From an uncultured bacterium (GTDB lineage Bacteria > Patescibacteriota > Minisyncoccia > Phycocordibacterales > UBA2100), in assembly GCA_903854215.1 (NCBI GenBank), contig CAINVT010000058.1, positions 1 through 59,449 on the forward strand: a stretch of DNA of 59,449 bases. Reading direction: 5' to 3'. A program made the translations under genes and the position numbers. Of this stretch, positions 49,242 to 57,897 are shown piece by piece; the first letter of the stretch is position 1; each line of letters begins with the position of its first letter. The notes under the pieces are model-generated. The model worked only from the letters and a program-made list of their open reading frames with translations. It made no database searches and was not told the DNA's origin.

Positions 49242-50633
49242 CTACAGTTTCTCCACGATTCTTAAAAATTCATCATTCCGTTCATATTCATTCTTGAACA
49301 TCCCGAACGACGCAAATGCGGGACTGAAAAGGATAATATCGCCGGGTTGTGGCTCACCAATCGCTGAATCAATCGCTTTTTGTAGTGAGTCGAAAATCGA
49401 GGCGTCGGGTAATTCGTTTTTGATGCGATCCGTCCCCGTTCCCGCAAGCAGAATCACCTTTTTACAGCGAGATCGAACCTCGCTGAGAAGTTCCTCCATG
49501 TTCAAACCCTTATCCGCCCCCCCCATGATCAAAATGATGTGGGACTTCGTAAGTCCCACATTGGGTGCGAGCGCGCATAATGCTGCGATGGTTGCGTCGG
49601 GAGTCGTGGCATTGTTGTCGTTGTAGATTTTGACCCCATTTATTTCACGGACGAATTGCAAACGGCCTTCGACACCTTCAAATGACTCGAGTCCGGCGCG
49701 GATTTCTTCTTCGGACAATTGCAATGCGCGCAGTGCCTCCGCGGCAAGTGCCGCGTTCTGGCGATTATGCTCACCGGGTATCTGTACGGTCCAGTCGGTT
49801 GGAATCGCTGGCGGAACGTGCGGCGCGACCGCAGGTCGCGCCGCCTTTATTCGTTCTTCAACTGACTTTCCACAAATAAGCATATCCCCGTCTTTTTGAC
49901 TCGCAAAAATATTCGCTTTGTCGGCAAAATATGCATCCATATCTGGATAGTAATTCTGATGATCGGGCAAGAGGTTGGTGAAGACTGCGATTTGTGGGCT
50001 AATTTTCAAATCACCGAACCCTTGCAACTGCCACGAGTCCAATTCGAGCACCACGATATCCCGAGGTTCAACCTCGGGAAGTAGTGCGAGCGTTGAAACG
50101 CCGCGGACATTACCGCCGAGAAAGACTATTTTTCCAGCTAATTTGAGTCCATGGTAAATCATCTGCGTCGTCGTCGACTTCCCGCGTGTACCGGTGACGC
50201 CGACAATCGTCGCACCTTCTTCCATCACATACTTGGCGAAAAGCGCCGTAGACATATAGACCGGTACTCCAGCACCGTGCGCAGCAACAATATATGGAGA
50301 ATCGAGCGGCACACCGGCAGCCTTCAAGACCATGTCGCACGACGTGAAGTCTTCTTCACGATGGTCGCCGAGATTTTCTTGACGGTACTCCGTCTTAGAA
50401 AATCCAAGTGCAGTTGCCGACGGCAAGCTGCCGCCGAGGTGAAATGTCACATTTGGATATTGTTTGAGGCGCACAACTGACGCGGCGAGCTCAGATTCGG
50501 TTTTTCTATCGGTTACGATGACTTCCGCGCCGCAACGAGCGAGGAAGTCAACGTCTCCTACTCCGCGCCCCAATACTCCGAGCCCCATTACGGTAATCTT
50601 CTTTCCTTGAAACAGCTCGTATGCATTTTTCAT
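49242..50633 (-). CDS. murD: UDP-N-acetylmuramoylalanine--D-glutamate ligase
   Basis: 463 residues. KITVMGLGVLGRGVGDVDFLARCGAEVIVTD at the N-terminus, IVGVTGTRGKSTTTQMIYHGL as ATP loop (about 140-160), FTNLLPDHQNYY and the C-terminal YNDNNATTPDATIAAL identify MurD. It adds D-Glu in peptidoglycan synthesis. The gene carries several short palindromes with 3-nt loops (49537-49561, 49821-49843, 50060-50078), apparently inserted in frame. TATAGA lies 8 nt before the ATG. It is upstream of murC on the same strand, separated by 265 nt holding the 16S-tail-like element. Confidence 0.93.
   Translation of the reverse strand: MKNAYELFQGKKITVMGLGVLGRGVGDVDFLARCGAEVIVTDRKTESELAASVVRLKQYPNVTFHLGGSLPSATALGFSKTEYRQENLGDHREEDFTSCDMVLKAAGVPLDSPYIVAAHGAGVPVYMSTALFAKYVMEEGATIVGVTGTRGKSTTTQMIYHGLKLAGKIVFLGGNVRGVSTLALLPEVEPRDIVVLELDSWQLQGFGDLKISPQIAVFTNLLPDHQNYYPDMDAYFADKANIFASQKDGDMLICGKSVEERIKAARPAVAPHVPPAIPTDWTVQIPGEHNRQNAALAAEALRALQLSEEEIRAGLESFEGVEGRLQFVREINGVKIYNDNNATTPDATIAALCALAPNVGLTKSHIILIMGGADKGLNMEELLSEVRSRCKKVILLAGTGTDRIKNELPDASIFDSLQKAIDSAIGEPQPGDIILFSPAFASFGMFKNEYERNDEFLRIVEKL
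49537..49561. repeat. Dispersed palindrome, copy 2, in murD
   Basis: Perfect 11-bp arms (ATGTGGGACTT / AAGTCCCACAT) with loop CGT. Shares a run of more than 20 bp with the palindrome at 38730-38750 in a GT4 gene. In MurD it encodes NVGLTKSH. Confidence 0.7.
49821..49843. repeat. In-gene palindrome in murD, 10-bp arms
   Basis: CGGCGCGACC-GCA-GGTCGCGCCG, with a 3-nt loop. A smaller example, CCCGAGGT-TCA-ACCTCGGG, lies at 50060-50078 in the same gene. Confidence 0.6.
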
Positions 50634-50996
50634 CTCTCTACTCTATACCAAATATCTGCTTTTGAGTATCAATCCATGCACGTATAGAGCCACATCAGTG
50701 GAGGACTTGTTGTATGGTCGGCAAAATCGTTTTCTAACCGATTATCCACATGGAGAAATGCGGGTCGAACAGCAAATGATAGTGCATAATGTGAGTCGCG
50801 ATGAAAGACAGGTGACGACGACGCGATCGTCACATCAAAAGCGTGCGCGCATTGCCTCGAACATAATTCCGAGGTCTTTTGGCGCCCGCTCCGGGCGTCT
50901 TTTTTATCACGGCAACAATTACTGATCACAAAAGATCGAGGAGTTCATTATTAGTCGACGGGCAATTATCAGATATCAGAGAGACAAAAGAAACAT
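50634..50996 (+). other. Gap between murD and nrdA with candidate small transcript
   Basis: A 363-base gap. A weak plus-strand promoter (TTTTGA-17-TATAGA, about 50661-50689) and an intrinsic terminator at 50883-50907 could bound an RNA of about 200 nt. A frame with TTG start after GGAGG (about 50700-50925, roughly 70 codons, basic) spans it, but the terminator falls inside that frame, so an RNA or a shadow is as likely. It includes a TTATCCACA at 50742-50750. I find no NrdR box or cobalamin riboswitch ahead of nrdA. Confidence 0.3.
50883..50907 (+). terminator. Intrinsic terminator upstream of nrdA
   Basis: CGCCCG-CTC-CGGGCG followed by TCTTTTTTAT. It ends whatever is transcribed from the murD-nrdA gap and lies 90 nt before nrdA. 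Confidence 0.7.
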
Positions 50997-53765
50997 ATGA
51001 GTATATCGATTACGAAGCGCGACGGAGAGAGGGCACCATTTAACGCAGATAAGATCAATCGTTCGATTGAGCGTGCCTGTGCAGGACTTCTTGATCCGAT
51101 CTCGATGGTGACGCAGATCGCCACCGAGACAGAGCTCACGCTTTATGACGGGATCACCACCGAGGAAATGGACAAGGCGACCATCAATGCCGCCGTTCAG
51201 AACATCAAAGAGGATATCGAATACGACAAGGTCGCCACACGACTCCTCTTGAAGACCGTCTATCGTCGTGTTGTCGGTGATTACGATCTCGATGACCCCG
51301 CCGACCTCAAACAAAAGCATCGCGATGCGTTTCCGCTCTATATAAAGAAAGGTATCGCCGATGGCCGACTGCATCCCAACATGGGGCTCTACGATCTCAA
51401 AAAGATTGCTGATGCGCTTTCGATCGAACGCGACGAGCTCTTCGTATATGCCGGACTCGACGGTTTGCTCAATCGCTATGCGATCAAGAGCATGGATCAG
51501 CATCCATTGGAGACGCCGCAGTTCTTCTTCATGCGCGTCGCTATGGGCCTTTCTTACAACGAAAAAGATCCGACTGCGGCGGCGATCAAATTCTACGACA
51601 AGATGTCGCGACACGAATACATTCCCGGCGGATCGACCAATCTCGGATCCGGTACCGTTCGCTCCGCACTTTCCAACTGCTTCCTCCTCGAGATCCACGA
51701 CGACATGGCACATATCGCGAAGTCAGTCTCCGATGTCATGTTACTCTCGAAAGATTCCGGCGGCATCGGCGCGTCGATCACCAAACTCCGCGCAGCTGGC
51801 TCACCCTTACTGTCCAATTTCGGGGGCGCATCGAGCGGTCCCACGCCGTTCGCCAAGATCATCGACACGGCAATTCGCGCGATCCAGCGCGGCGGCAAGA
51901 AGAAGGGGGCGTTGTGTTTCTACATGGAAAACTGGCACTACGACTTCCCCGAATTCATCGACTGGAAGCATAATGCCGGCGACGATTATCTCCGCATGCG
52001 CACCGCAAATACTGCCGCGTGGCTCTCCGACGAATTCATGCGCCGCGTCGAACGCAACGACGATTGGTACATGTTCGACCCAAAGGAAACACCAGATCTG
52101 AACGAGCTCTACGGCCAAGCATTCAGCAAGCGCTATGCCGAATACATCGAGATGGCGAAGACCGGTAAAATGCGCATGTGGAAGAAAGTTCCCGCAACCG
52201 AGCAATGGCACCAGATATTGACTGCGTTGCAATCTACCTCGCATCCGTGGCTCACGTGGAAGGATCCGGTCAACCTGCGCGCCTTGAACAACAACACCGG
52301 TACGATCCACATGAGCAATCTCTGCACCGAGATCTGCCTACCGCAAGACAAGAACAACATTGCGGTTTGCAACCTTGCTTCGATCAACATTTCCGGTCAC
52401 ATCGAAAGTAAGCAGATCAACTGGGCGAAACTCGAATCAACCGTCCGCCTCGCCGTACGTCACCTCGATAATCTCATTGATATCAACCAGCTTTCGATCC
52501 CCGAAGCGGCGCGCAGCGATAAGGAAAATCGCGCGATCGGACTTGGCGTCATGGGATTCGCTGATGCGCTTGAACAGCTTTCCATGTCCTACGAAAGTGC
52601 GCATGCATGGGACTTCGCGGATCGCCTCTTCGAATTCGTCAGCTACATGGCGATTGATGAGAGTGCCAACCTTGCGCGCGAACGAGGCTCCTATCCCAAC
52701 TTCGCCGGTTCACGGTGGTCACAAGGCATGGTGCCGATCGATACGATCGAAGTGCTTGAAAAAGACCGCGGCATGACGATCGACCTTTCCAAGATCACCA
52801 AACAGCGCCGTCTCGACTGGGACAAATTGCGCGGGAAGGTCAAGGAAGGTATGCGAAATGCTACCTTGATGGCTGTCGCACCGAATGCCAACATCGGGCT
52901 GCTCGTCGGCACGACGCCAGGCATTGATCCGCGATTCGCACAAGTATTCTCGCGCAACAAGATCTCCGGCAAATACCTCGATCTCAACCACAATCTCGTC
53001 AAAGACCTCAAGAATATGGGTCTCTGGGAGGATATCAAAGAGATGATCATCGAAAGCCAAGGTGACATCAGCAACATACCCGGCATTCCGGCGTATCTCA
53101 AAGAGATCTATCGCACGGCATTCACCACCAATCCGCATGCGTACATCGAGGTCGCCGCGCGCGCGCAGAAGTGGGTTGACCAAGCACTCTCGCGCAATAT
53201 GTATCTCGAAAGCCGTGATATGGAAGAGATGAAAGGGGTCTATATGACGGCATGGAAGAAGGGTCTCAAGACGACCTACTACCTCCATATGAAGCCGCGA
53301 CATACCGCCGAACAATCGACGACAACCGTCAATAAGGGACAACTCACCGGCAAACGTGGATTTGGCGCGATCAAAGTCGCCGCGAGTGCACCGACAACGA
53401 CCGAGTCTGTCCCTGAGTCGGCAGAAGCACCGTCGCCGGTCGTCATTGAGAAAACACCACTTTCTCCTTCACCGATGCCAACGAGCAATCCGCTCGGATT
53501 CTCGACGGTTACTGCTGCCCCGTCGTCCGTGTCGATAACACCATCGCCGATCATTCCTCAAGAATCACAGCCCGTTCTCGTCCGACAACCCGTCGCACCA
53601 GTTGCAGCAGAAACCACTAGTAGCATGCGTGCACAACAGAGCGAAGCACCGATCGCCTCGACCGTATCAACAACATCAACATCGATACCACCCGTTAAAC
53701 GAGAACTTCCGGATGCACCGATGGATCCGGCGGATAATCCCAACGTGTGCATCTCGTGCCAGTAA
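50997..53765 (+). CDS. nrdA: Ribonucleoside-diphosphate reductase, large subunit (class I)
   Basis: 922 residues. An ATP-cone (ITKRDGERAPFNADKINRSIERA, 1-90) is followed by the catalytic barrel: redox Cys228 (ALSNCFLLE) and Cys458 (VCNLAS), thiyl-radical Cys443 and Glu445 (SNLCTEICLP), and the Tyr pair of the radical path in TTYYLHMKPR. Residues about 785-910 are a Pro/Ser/Thr/Ala-rich linker leading to a C-terminal CISCQ that carries the swinging redox cysteines. It reduces NDPs (or NTPs) to deoxy forms with NrdB. The gene is followed by nrdB after 159 nt containing a long palindrome. Confidence 0.95.
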   Translation: MSISITKRDGERAPFNADKINRSIERACAGLLDPISMVTQIATETELTLYDGITTEEMDKATINAAVQNIKEDIEYDKVATRLLLKTVYRRVVGDYDLDDPADLKQKHRDAFPLYIKKGIADGRLHPNMGLYDLKKIADALSIERDELFVYAGLDGLLNRYAIKSMDQHPLETPQFFFMRVAMGLSYNEKDPTAAAIKFYDKMSRHEYIPGGSTNLGSGTVRSALSNCFLLEIHDDMAHIAKSVSDVMLLSKDSGGIGASITKLRAAGSPLLSNFGGASSGPTPFAKIIDTAIRAIQRGGKKKGALCFYMENWHYDFPEFIDWKHNAGDDYLRMRTANTAAWLSDEFMRRVERNDDWYMFDPKETPDLNELYGQAFSKRYAEYIEMAKTGKMRMWKKVPATEQWHQILTALQSTSHPWLTWKDPVNLRALNNNTGTIHMSNLCTEICLPQDKNNIAVCNLASINISGHIESKQINWAKLESTVRLAVRHLDNLIDINQLSIPEAARSDKENRAIGLGVMGFADALEQLSMSYESAHAWDFADRLFEFVSYMAIDESANLARERGSYPNFAGSRWSQGMVPIDTIEVLEKDRGMTIDLSKITKQRRLDWDKLRGKVKEGMRNATLMAVAPNANIGLLVGTTPGIDPRFAQVFSRNKISGKYLDLNHNLVKDLKNMGLWEDIKEMIIESQGDISNIPGIPAYLKEIYRTAFTTNPHAYIEVAARAQKWVDQALSRNMYLESRDMEEMKGVYMTAWKKGLKTTYYLHMKPRHTAEQSTTTVNKGQLTGKRGFGAIKVAASAPTTTESVPESAEAPSPVVIEKTPLSPSPMPTSNPLGFSTVTAAPSSVSITPSPIIPQESQPVLVRQPVAPVAAETTSSMRAQQSEAPIASTVSTTSTSIPPVKRELPDAPMDPADNPNVCISCQ

Positions 53766-53788
53766 ATTATGAGCGTAGAAACGAATGA

Positions 53789-53884
53789 GGCGCATATGTT
53801 TTGCGATATTTGCCCAAGGTTCGAGCCTTGTGGGATCCCAAGGTCGAGCCTTAAGATTCCGGCAAATCTCGCAAAATATATGCC
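53789..53884. repeat. Long palindromic element between nrdA and nrdB
   Basis: Outer arms of about 24 nt (53789-53814 with 53861-53884; TTTTGCGA and TTTGCC blocks pair, with a few mismatches) enclose two small palindromes, AAGGTTCGAGCCTT and AAGGTCGAGCCTT. It could be an RNA structure that tunes the nrdA:nrdB ratio, or a MITE-like repeat. There is no T-tract. Confidence 0.6.
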
Positions 53885-53924
53885 GACATTTGTTTCAAAT
53901 ATTATTCAATAATAAACTATCCAT

Positions 53925-54941
53925 ATGTTACTAGGAAAAGCAGCGCCAAAGGACTACAACATCCAACCGAGTATTTATCCGTGGGCAAAAGATCTTTATG
54001 ATCAGGCGGTACGCAACACGTGGTTCCCCCATGAAATTGCGCTCAAAGAGGACCTCGATGATTGGGCGAAGATGACCGAAGACGAGCGACATGCGGTCGA
54101 ATTCCTCATCTCGTTCTTCAATCCATCAGAATTGATCGTCAACCGCGTGCTCGCACTCGGTGTCTATCCGTACCTCAAATCTGCCGAATGCCATCTCTAT
54201 CTCGCCAAACAAATGTGGGAGGAAGCAAATCACTGTGTCGCGTTCGAGTACGTCCTTGAAACCTTCCCGATCGATCGCGATCGATCATTTGCGCTGCATG
54301 AGGAAATTCCATCCATGATTGCAAAGGAGGCGTTCATCAACAAGTACATGCGGCACATGACTGAGGAGAAGCTCGATATCACCACGGCAGACGGTAAGCG
54401 CGCATTCGTCCGTAATCTCACGGCATACAACGTCGTCATGGAAGGCATCTGGTTCTATTCTGGCTTCATGGTCGCGCTCTCATTCCGCCAACGCAATCAG
54501 CTTCGCAACCTCGGCAGTATGATCAACTGGGTCCTGCGTGATGAATCACTGCACCTCAAATTCGGCATCAATCTGCTCCACGGCATTCTTGAAGAGAATC
54601 CGGAGCTCGTCACACCTGAGTTCGCTGCGGAGATCCGCGACATCATCGTCGAAGGCGTCAATCTCGAGACAGAGTTTAACAAGGATCTTTTCCCGCGCGG
54701 CATCCTCGGCCTCAATGCCGACTATGTGAATCAGTATGTGCAGTACGTCGCCGATCGCCGACTCGTCGAGCTCGGTATGGAAAAATATTTCAACGCGACA
54801 AATCCCGCCAAATGGATGTCCGCTGCGACTGATGTCTTCGAGCTCGTCAATTTCTTCGAGGCTCAGAACACGAGTTACGAGGTCGACTCCGGCGGCGACA
54901 AAAAGAAAGTCGCTTCGGCTCCGGATGCGCCAACAGAATAA
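53925..54941 (+). CDS. nrdB: Ribonucleotide reductase small subunit, subclass Ic-like
   Basis: 338 residues. Metal ligands are Glu69 (NPSE), Glu100 and His103 (EEANHCVAF), Glu173 (MEGIWFY), Glu207 and His210 (RDESLH). The radical Tyr of ordinary R2 is Phe107 here, and the first ligand is Glu rather than Asp, both as in Chlamydia trachomatis R2c, where the spacing is the same (89-120-123-127). FPRGILGL and YVQYVADRRL further resemble R2c. It therefore probably uses a Mn/Fe cofactor instead of a tyrosyl radical. Ends next to a long bidirectional terminator. Confidence 0.93.
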   Translation: MLLGKAAPKDYNIQPSIYPWAKDLYDQAVRNTWFPHEIALKEDLDDWAKMTEDERHAVEFLISFFNPSELIVNRVLALGVYPYLKSAECHLYLAKQMWEEANHCVAFEYVLETFPIDRDRSFALHEEIPSMIAKEAFINKYMRHMTEEKLDITTADGKRAFVRNLTAYNVVMEGIWFYSGFMVALSFRQRNQLRNLGSMINWVLRDESLHLKFGINLLHGILEENPELVTPEFAAEIRDIIVEGVNLETEFNKDLFPRGILGLNADYVNQYVQYVADRRLVELGMEKYFNATNPAKWMSAATDVFELVNFFEAQNTSYEVDSGGDKKKVASAPDAPTE

Positions 54942-54951
54942 TTCACTGATA

Positions 54952-55005
54952 GAGAGGGAGGCGCAAAAAAGACCCGCACGCGGGTCTTTTTTGCGCCTCC
55001 CTCTC
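54952..55005. terminator. Bidirectional terminator with 26-bp perfect arms
   Basis: 54952-54977 and 54980-55005 are exact reverse complements, including AAAAAAGACCCGC/GCGGGTCTTTTTT. It lies between the convergent nrdB and MscS genes and would stop transcription from both sides. Confidence 0.85.
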
Positions 55006-55007
55006 GG

Positions 55008-55850
55008 TTACTTTTTCAATCCCTCCAAGAACGCCATGATCTTTTCTTTGCGCTCAGCCGCATCGCGTGCGCGCGCGATGAACATTATGCGGATGATGAT
55101 CGCGCCGGCGGCGTTATATTCAAAATTGATCTTATATGAGACACCCGCATACCCGCGATAACTGCCCACTTGCCGCAGGTTGCGCTTCGGCAAGAGCTCG
55201 TCAAGAAATACGCGCAACTCTTTCACCAGCACATCGAACGTCATGTCGTAGGTCTCCGCAGAAAACGGAATATCCATGACGATCTGTCGATGGGTATCGG
55301 CTTTCAGATTTTGCTGTTCCGTCGGATTGAGGAGGAATTGATAATTCGGTATCGTAATGCGTTTGCCGTTGTATTCCCCGCCTTCATCTTTGCCGGCAAA
55401 GATCGTATGGAAGAGACTGATGCGAACGATCTCGCCGAAATTCCCATTCATCCCGATGTCATCGCCGACATTGTAATTCGAGAGCAGGTAAAAATAGGCG
55501 ATGATTGAATTGATATTTTCCTTCTGATTGATCACGACTGCACCCATTGCAAGTGCGAGAAAACTGAACGCTTGAATGTTGTAGAAGAGCACGCCGAGCA
55601 ACACGCTCAGCAAGAGCAGGAGCGCACGGACAACATCGAGTATTTGCCGGCGGCGGAAATACGCGAGCGAAACCTCCTGCACTTCTTCCATATCGGCGAG
55701 ATCCTTCGTCTCATGCGTATAGCGTCGTCGCAGACGGAATTTGAGGAACCACACGACCCCCTGCGAAATCAGCACGAACACAATCAGAGCGGAGCCTTTG
55801 ATGAGCCCGTCGAGAATGTCGATATTCAATGTTTCGATCCAATGCAACAT
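55008..55850 (-). CDS. MscS-family mechanosensitive channel
   Basis: 280 residues. One N-terminal TM helix (about 18-40), then two more (about 80-98 and 101-120, LLLLLSVLLGVLF and FLALAMGAVVINQKENINSIIAYFYLL), the beta-domain start YNVGDDIGMNGNFGEIVRISLFHTIF and NGKRITIPNYQFL, as in MscS. The pore helix is less Gly/Ala-regular than E. coli MscS. It would open under membrane tension. ATG 55850 is chosen; a GTG 21 bases upstream overlaps the phosphatase gene. 4 nt downstream of that gene. Confidence 0.85.
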   Translation of the reverse strand: MLHWIETLNIDILDGLIKGSALIVFVLISQGVVWFLKFRLRRRYTHETKDLADMEEVQEVSLAYFRRRQILDVVRALLLLLSVLLGVLFYNIQAFSFLALAMGAVVINQKENINSIIAYFYLLSNYNVGDDIGMNGNFGEIVRISLFHTIFAGKDEGGEYNGKRITIPNYQFLLNPTEQQNLKADTHRQIVMDIPFSAETYDMTFDVLVKELRVFLDELLPKRNLRQVGSYRGYAGVSYKINFEYNAAGAIIIRIMFIARARDAAERKEKIMAFLEGLKK

Positions 55851-55854
55851 ATGT

Positions 55855-56451
55855 TCATTTCGAACGTTCACCCGCTCGCTCCGGCATCTTTCCTCCGAGC
55901 TCTTTGATAATCTTTTCCTCTTTTACCACACCCCAGTCACAGAAATTATTCTGTCCAAGACGGTCAAAGGCATGGTCGAGTTCGCCGGCGAGTTTTGCAA
56001 AATATAAATTCATTGTCATGCCGTGTCCGACAATTAAGATCTTCTTGTCCTTATATTCTCTGTTAATCTGTTCAATCTTTTTCGAGAACCTGTTGAGCGC
56101 GTGATCGGCGGTCTCCCACTGATGAGAGGATCTATCTTGATACGTCATACATTCTCTGACTGCCTCTTCATATTCATTGGGATGCAGTAACCCGCTTGCT
56201 TCTCGATCGAGCTCGCTCAACTCCTCTACCTGGATAATCTCCTTGCCGAGGCGGTCTGCAAGCGGTTTTGCCGTTTGATATGCCTTATGTTCTGTAGAAG
56301 AAACAATGATATCAACTCCTTGCAACTCTCTGTTATCTGCAACTTGCGAGGCTTCTGTTTCTCCCCGTACAGACAATACCCATTTATGTATGGGTGTATC
56401 TCGATCTATCTGTGTGTGACCGTGTCGTAAGAAATAGATGGTATTTGCCAT
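55855..56451 (-). CDS. Histidine phosphatase (phosphoglycerate mutase-like)
   Basis: 198 residues. YFLRHGHTQ (RHG at 9-11) supplies the phospho-His, SSTEHKAYQTAKPL the second Arg/His region (here modified), and ILIVGHGMTMNLYF the second catalytic His. The substrate is unknown; such enzymes act on sugar phosphates, nucleotides or proteins. It starts 19 nt after the end of tRNA-Leu with an AT-rich spacer and no Shine-Dalgarno, so its mRNA probably arises by tRNA processing. Confidence 0.8.
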   Translation of the reverse strand: MANTIYFLRHGHTQIDRDTPIHKWVLSVRGETEASQVADNRELQGVDIIVSSTEHKAYQTAKPLADRLGKEIIQVEELSELDREASGLLHPNEYEEAVRECMTYQDRSSHQWETADHALNRFSKKIEQINREYKDKKILIVGHGMTMNLYFAKLAGELDHAFDRLGQNNFCDWGVVKEEKIIKELGGKMPERAGERSK

Positions 56452-56470
56452 AAAATAATAATACTACAGG

Positions 56471-56552
56471 TGCCGCGGGGGAGACTCGAACTCCCATGGG
56501 TTGCCCCACATGCTTCTGAAGCATGCATGTCTACCAATTTCATCACCGCGGC
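56471..56552 (-). tRNA. tRNA-Leu (anticodon CAG)
   Basis: 82 nt with acceptor GCCGCGG/CCGCGGC, anticodon arm CATGC-TTCAGAA-GCATG and T arm GGGAG-TTCGAGT-CTCCC, plus a long variable arm, as in class II tRNAs. CCA is not encoded. It lies between murA and the phosphatase gene on the same strand. Confidence 0.93.
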
Positions 56553-56588
56553 GTGACTGTAAAGCGCATTCTATACTTTTAGCGCCTT

Positions 56589-57893
56589 TTATTCCACCGC
56601 TTCGATCGACGCTCCCAATGCCTTCAAACGTTGGTGGAGATTCTCATAGCCGCGATTGATCGGGTAGACATCTCGAAGTGTCGATTCCCCTTCTGCTGCA
56701 AGCATACCGATAAGCAAGATCGTGGCGGGGCGCAAGGCGGGCGGCGCCTTGATATCGGCACCATGTAATGGCGTAGGACCTTCGACTTCTACACGATGTG
56801 GATCAAGCAGCGTCGTCTTTGCCCCCAGTTTATTTATTTCCGTAAACCAATGCGCGCGACCATCATACATCCAATCATGTATCAGCGTCGTGCCAACCGC
56901 TTGCGTCGCGATAGGGACAAAGAACGGGAGATTGTCAGCGTTGATTCCGGGGAATGGGCGCTCAGAAATCTTCTCTGGCGGCGCTATCAGCGTCGAGGGC
57001 TTGATAACGATATCGGCAAGGTGTGTTTGTCCATTCTCAGCCAGATATTTTGCACCGCGATCATACGAAAGCCCCATACTTTCAAGCGTCAAGAGTTCGA
57101 GCTCGAGCATATCAATCGGACAGCGTCGTACGGTAAGCTCGGAACCAGTCGTTGCCGCCGCAGAAAAGAAAAACATCGACTCAATGGGGTCCTCGCTTGG
57201 ATAGCCGACGATATCTGCGTTGATGTCATCCACGCCGTGTACCACGAGCGTTGACGTGCCAATACCGTCAATCTTCACGCCGCATCGCTCAAGAAAGAAG
57301 CAGAGATCCTGAACCATGTAGTCAGCGCTCGCGAATTTGATTGTCGTCACGCCGGGGATTTTTGCCGCCGCCATAAGCGTATTTTCGGTGCCGGTATTGC
57401 TCGCCTCATACATGACAATCTCCGCGAGGTGCTTATCTGCAACCTCTACATGGTAGGTGTGCTTTTCCTCATCACCTTGGAGTGTGATGCCCATACGTGC
57501 GAGCGCGTCCACATGTGGTCCGAGCGTTCGCTTACCTAAATCGCAACCAGCTGGAGCGGGCAGATCAAATGAGGTAAGCACATGCGCAAGCGGGGCTACG
57601 AACATCGCGATGGAACGCGTGCGCACCGCCGCCTCGCGATCGATATGCGAGAGATCAAATGTCGCAGGCGGCGTGATGACAATGTCACCGCCTTCTTTCC
57701 AATCAACAGTGACACCGATGCTCTTCAGTACTTCAAGGATTCGTTTCACTTCCTCAATGCGCGGCATGCGCTTCAATGTCGTCGTGCCTCTATTCAAAAG
57801 CGACGCGCAAAGCAAAGCGACTGCGGCGTTCTTGGAAATATTGGTCGTGACTTCCCCGCTTAGTTTCTTTCCGCCGATGACATGGTAATTCAT
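56589..57893 (-). CDS. murA: UDP-N-acetylglucosamine 1-carboxyvinyltransferase
   Basis: 434 residues of the EPSP-synthase fold. Key residues are present: Lys21-Asn22 (SKNAAVALL) and the PEP-adduct Cys117 in [37 protein letters not shown] and [14 protein letters not shown] match later MurA segments. It makes UDP-GlcNAc-enolpyruvate, the first peptidoglycan step; Cys at the active loop predicts fosfomycin sensitivity. TACAAT (57905-57900) ends 6 nt before the ATG, implying a leaderless message. Confidence 0.93.
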   Translation of the reverse strand: MNYHVIGGKKLSGEVTTNISKNAAVALLCASLLNRGTTTLKRMPRIEEVKRILEVLKSIGVTVDWKEGGDIVITPPATFDLSHIDREAAVRTRSIAMFVAPLAHVLTSFDLPAPAGCDLGKRTLGPHVDALARMGITLQGDEEKHTYHVEVADKHLAEIVMYEASNTGTENTLMAAAKIPGVTTIKFASADYMVQDLCFFLERCGVKIDGIGTSTLVVHGVDDINADIVGYPSEDPIESMFFFSAAATTGSELTVRRCPIDMLELELLTLESMGLSYDRGAKYLAENGQTHLADIVIKPSTLIAPPEKISERPFPGINADNLPFFVPIATQAVGTTLIHDWMYDGRAHWFTEINKLGAKTTLLDPHRVEVEGPTPLHGADIKAPPALRPATILLIGMLAAEGESTLRDVYPINRGYENLHQRLKALGASIEAVE

Positions 57894-57897
57894 AGAA

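Noticed and set aside
50634-50996. Cobalamin riboswitch or NrdR boxes controlling nrdAB
   Set aside because: No B12-box-like consensus and no ACACTATATATAGTGT-type sites could be found.
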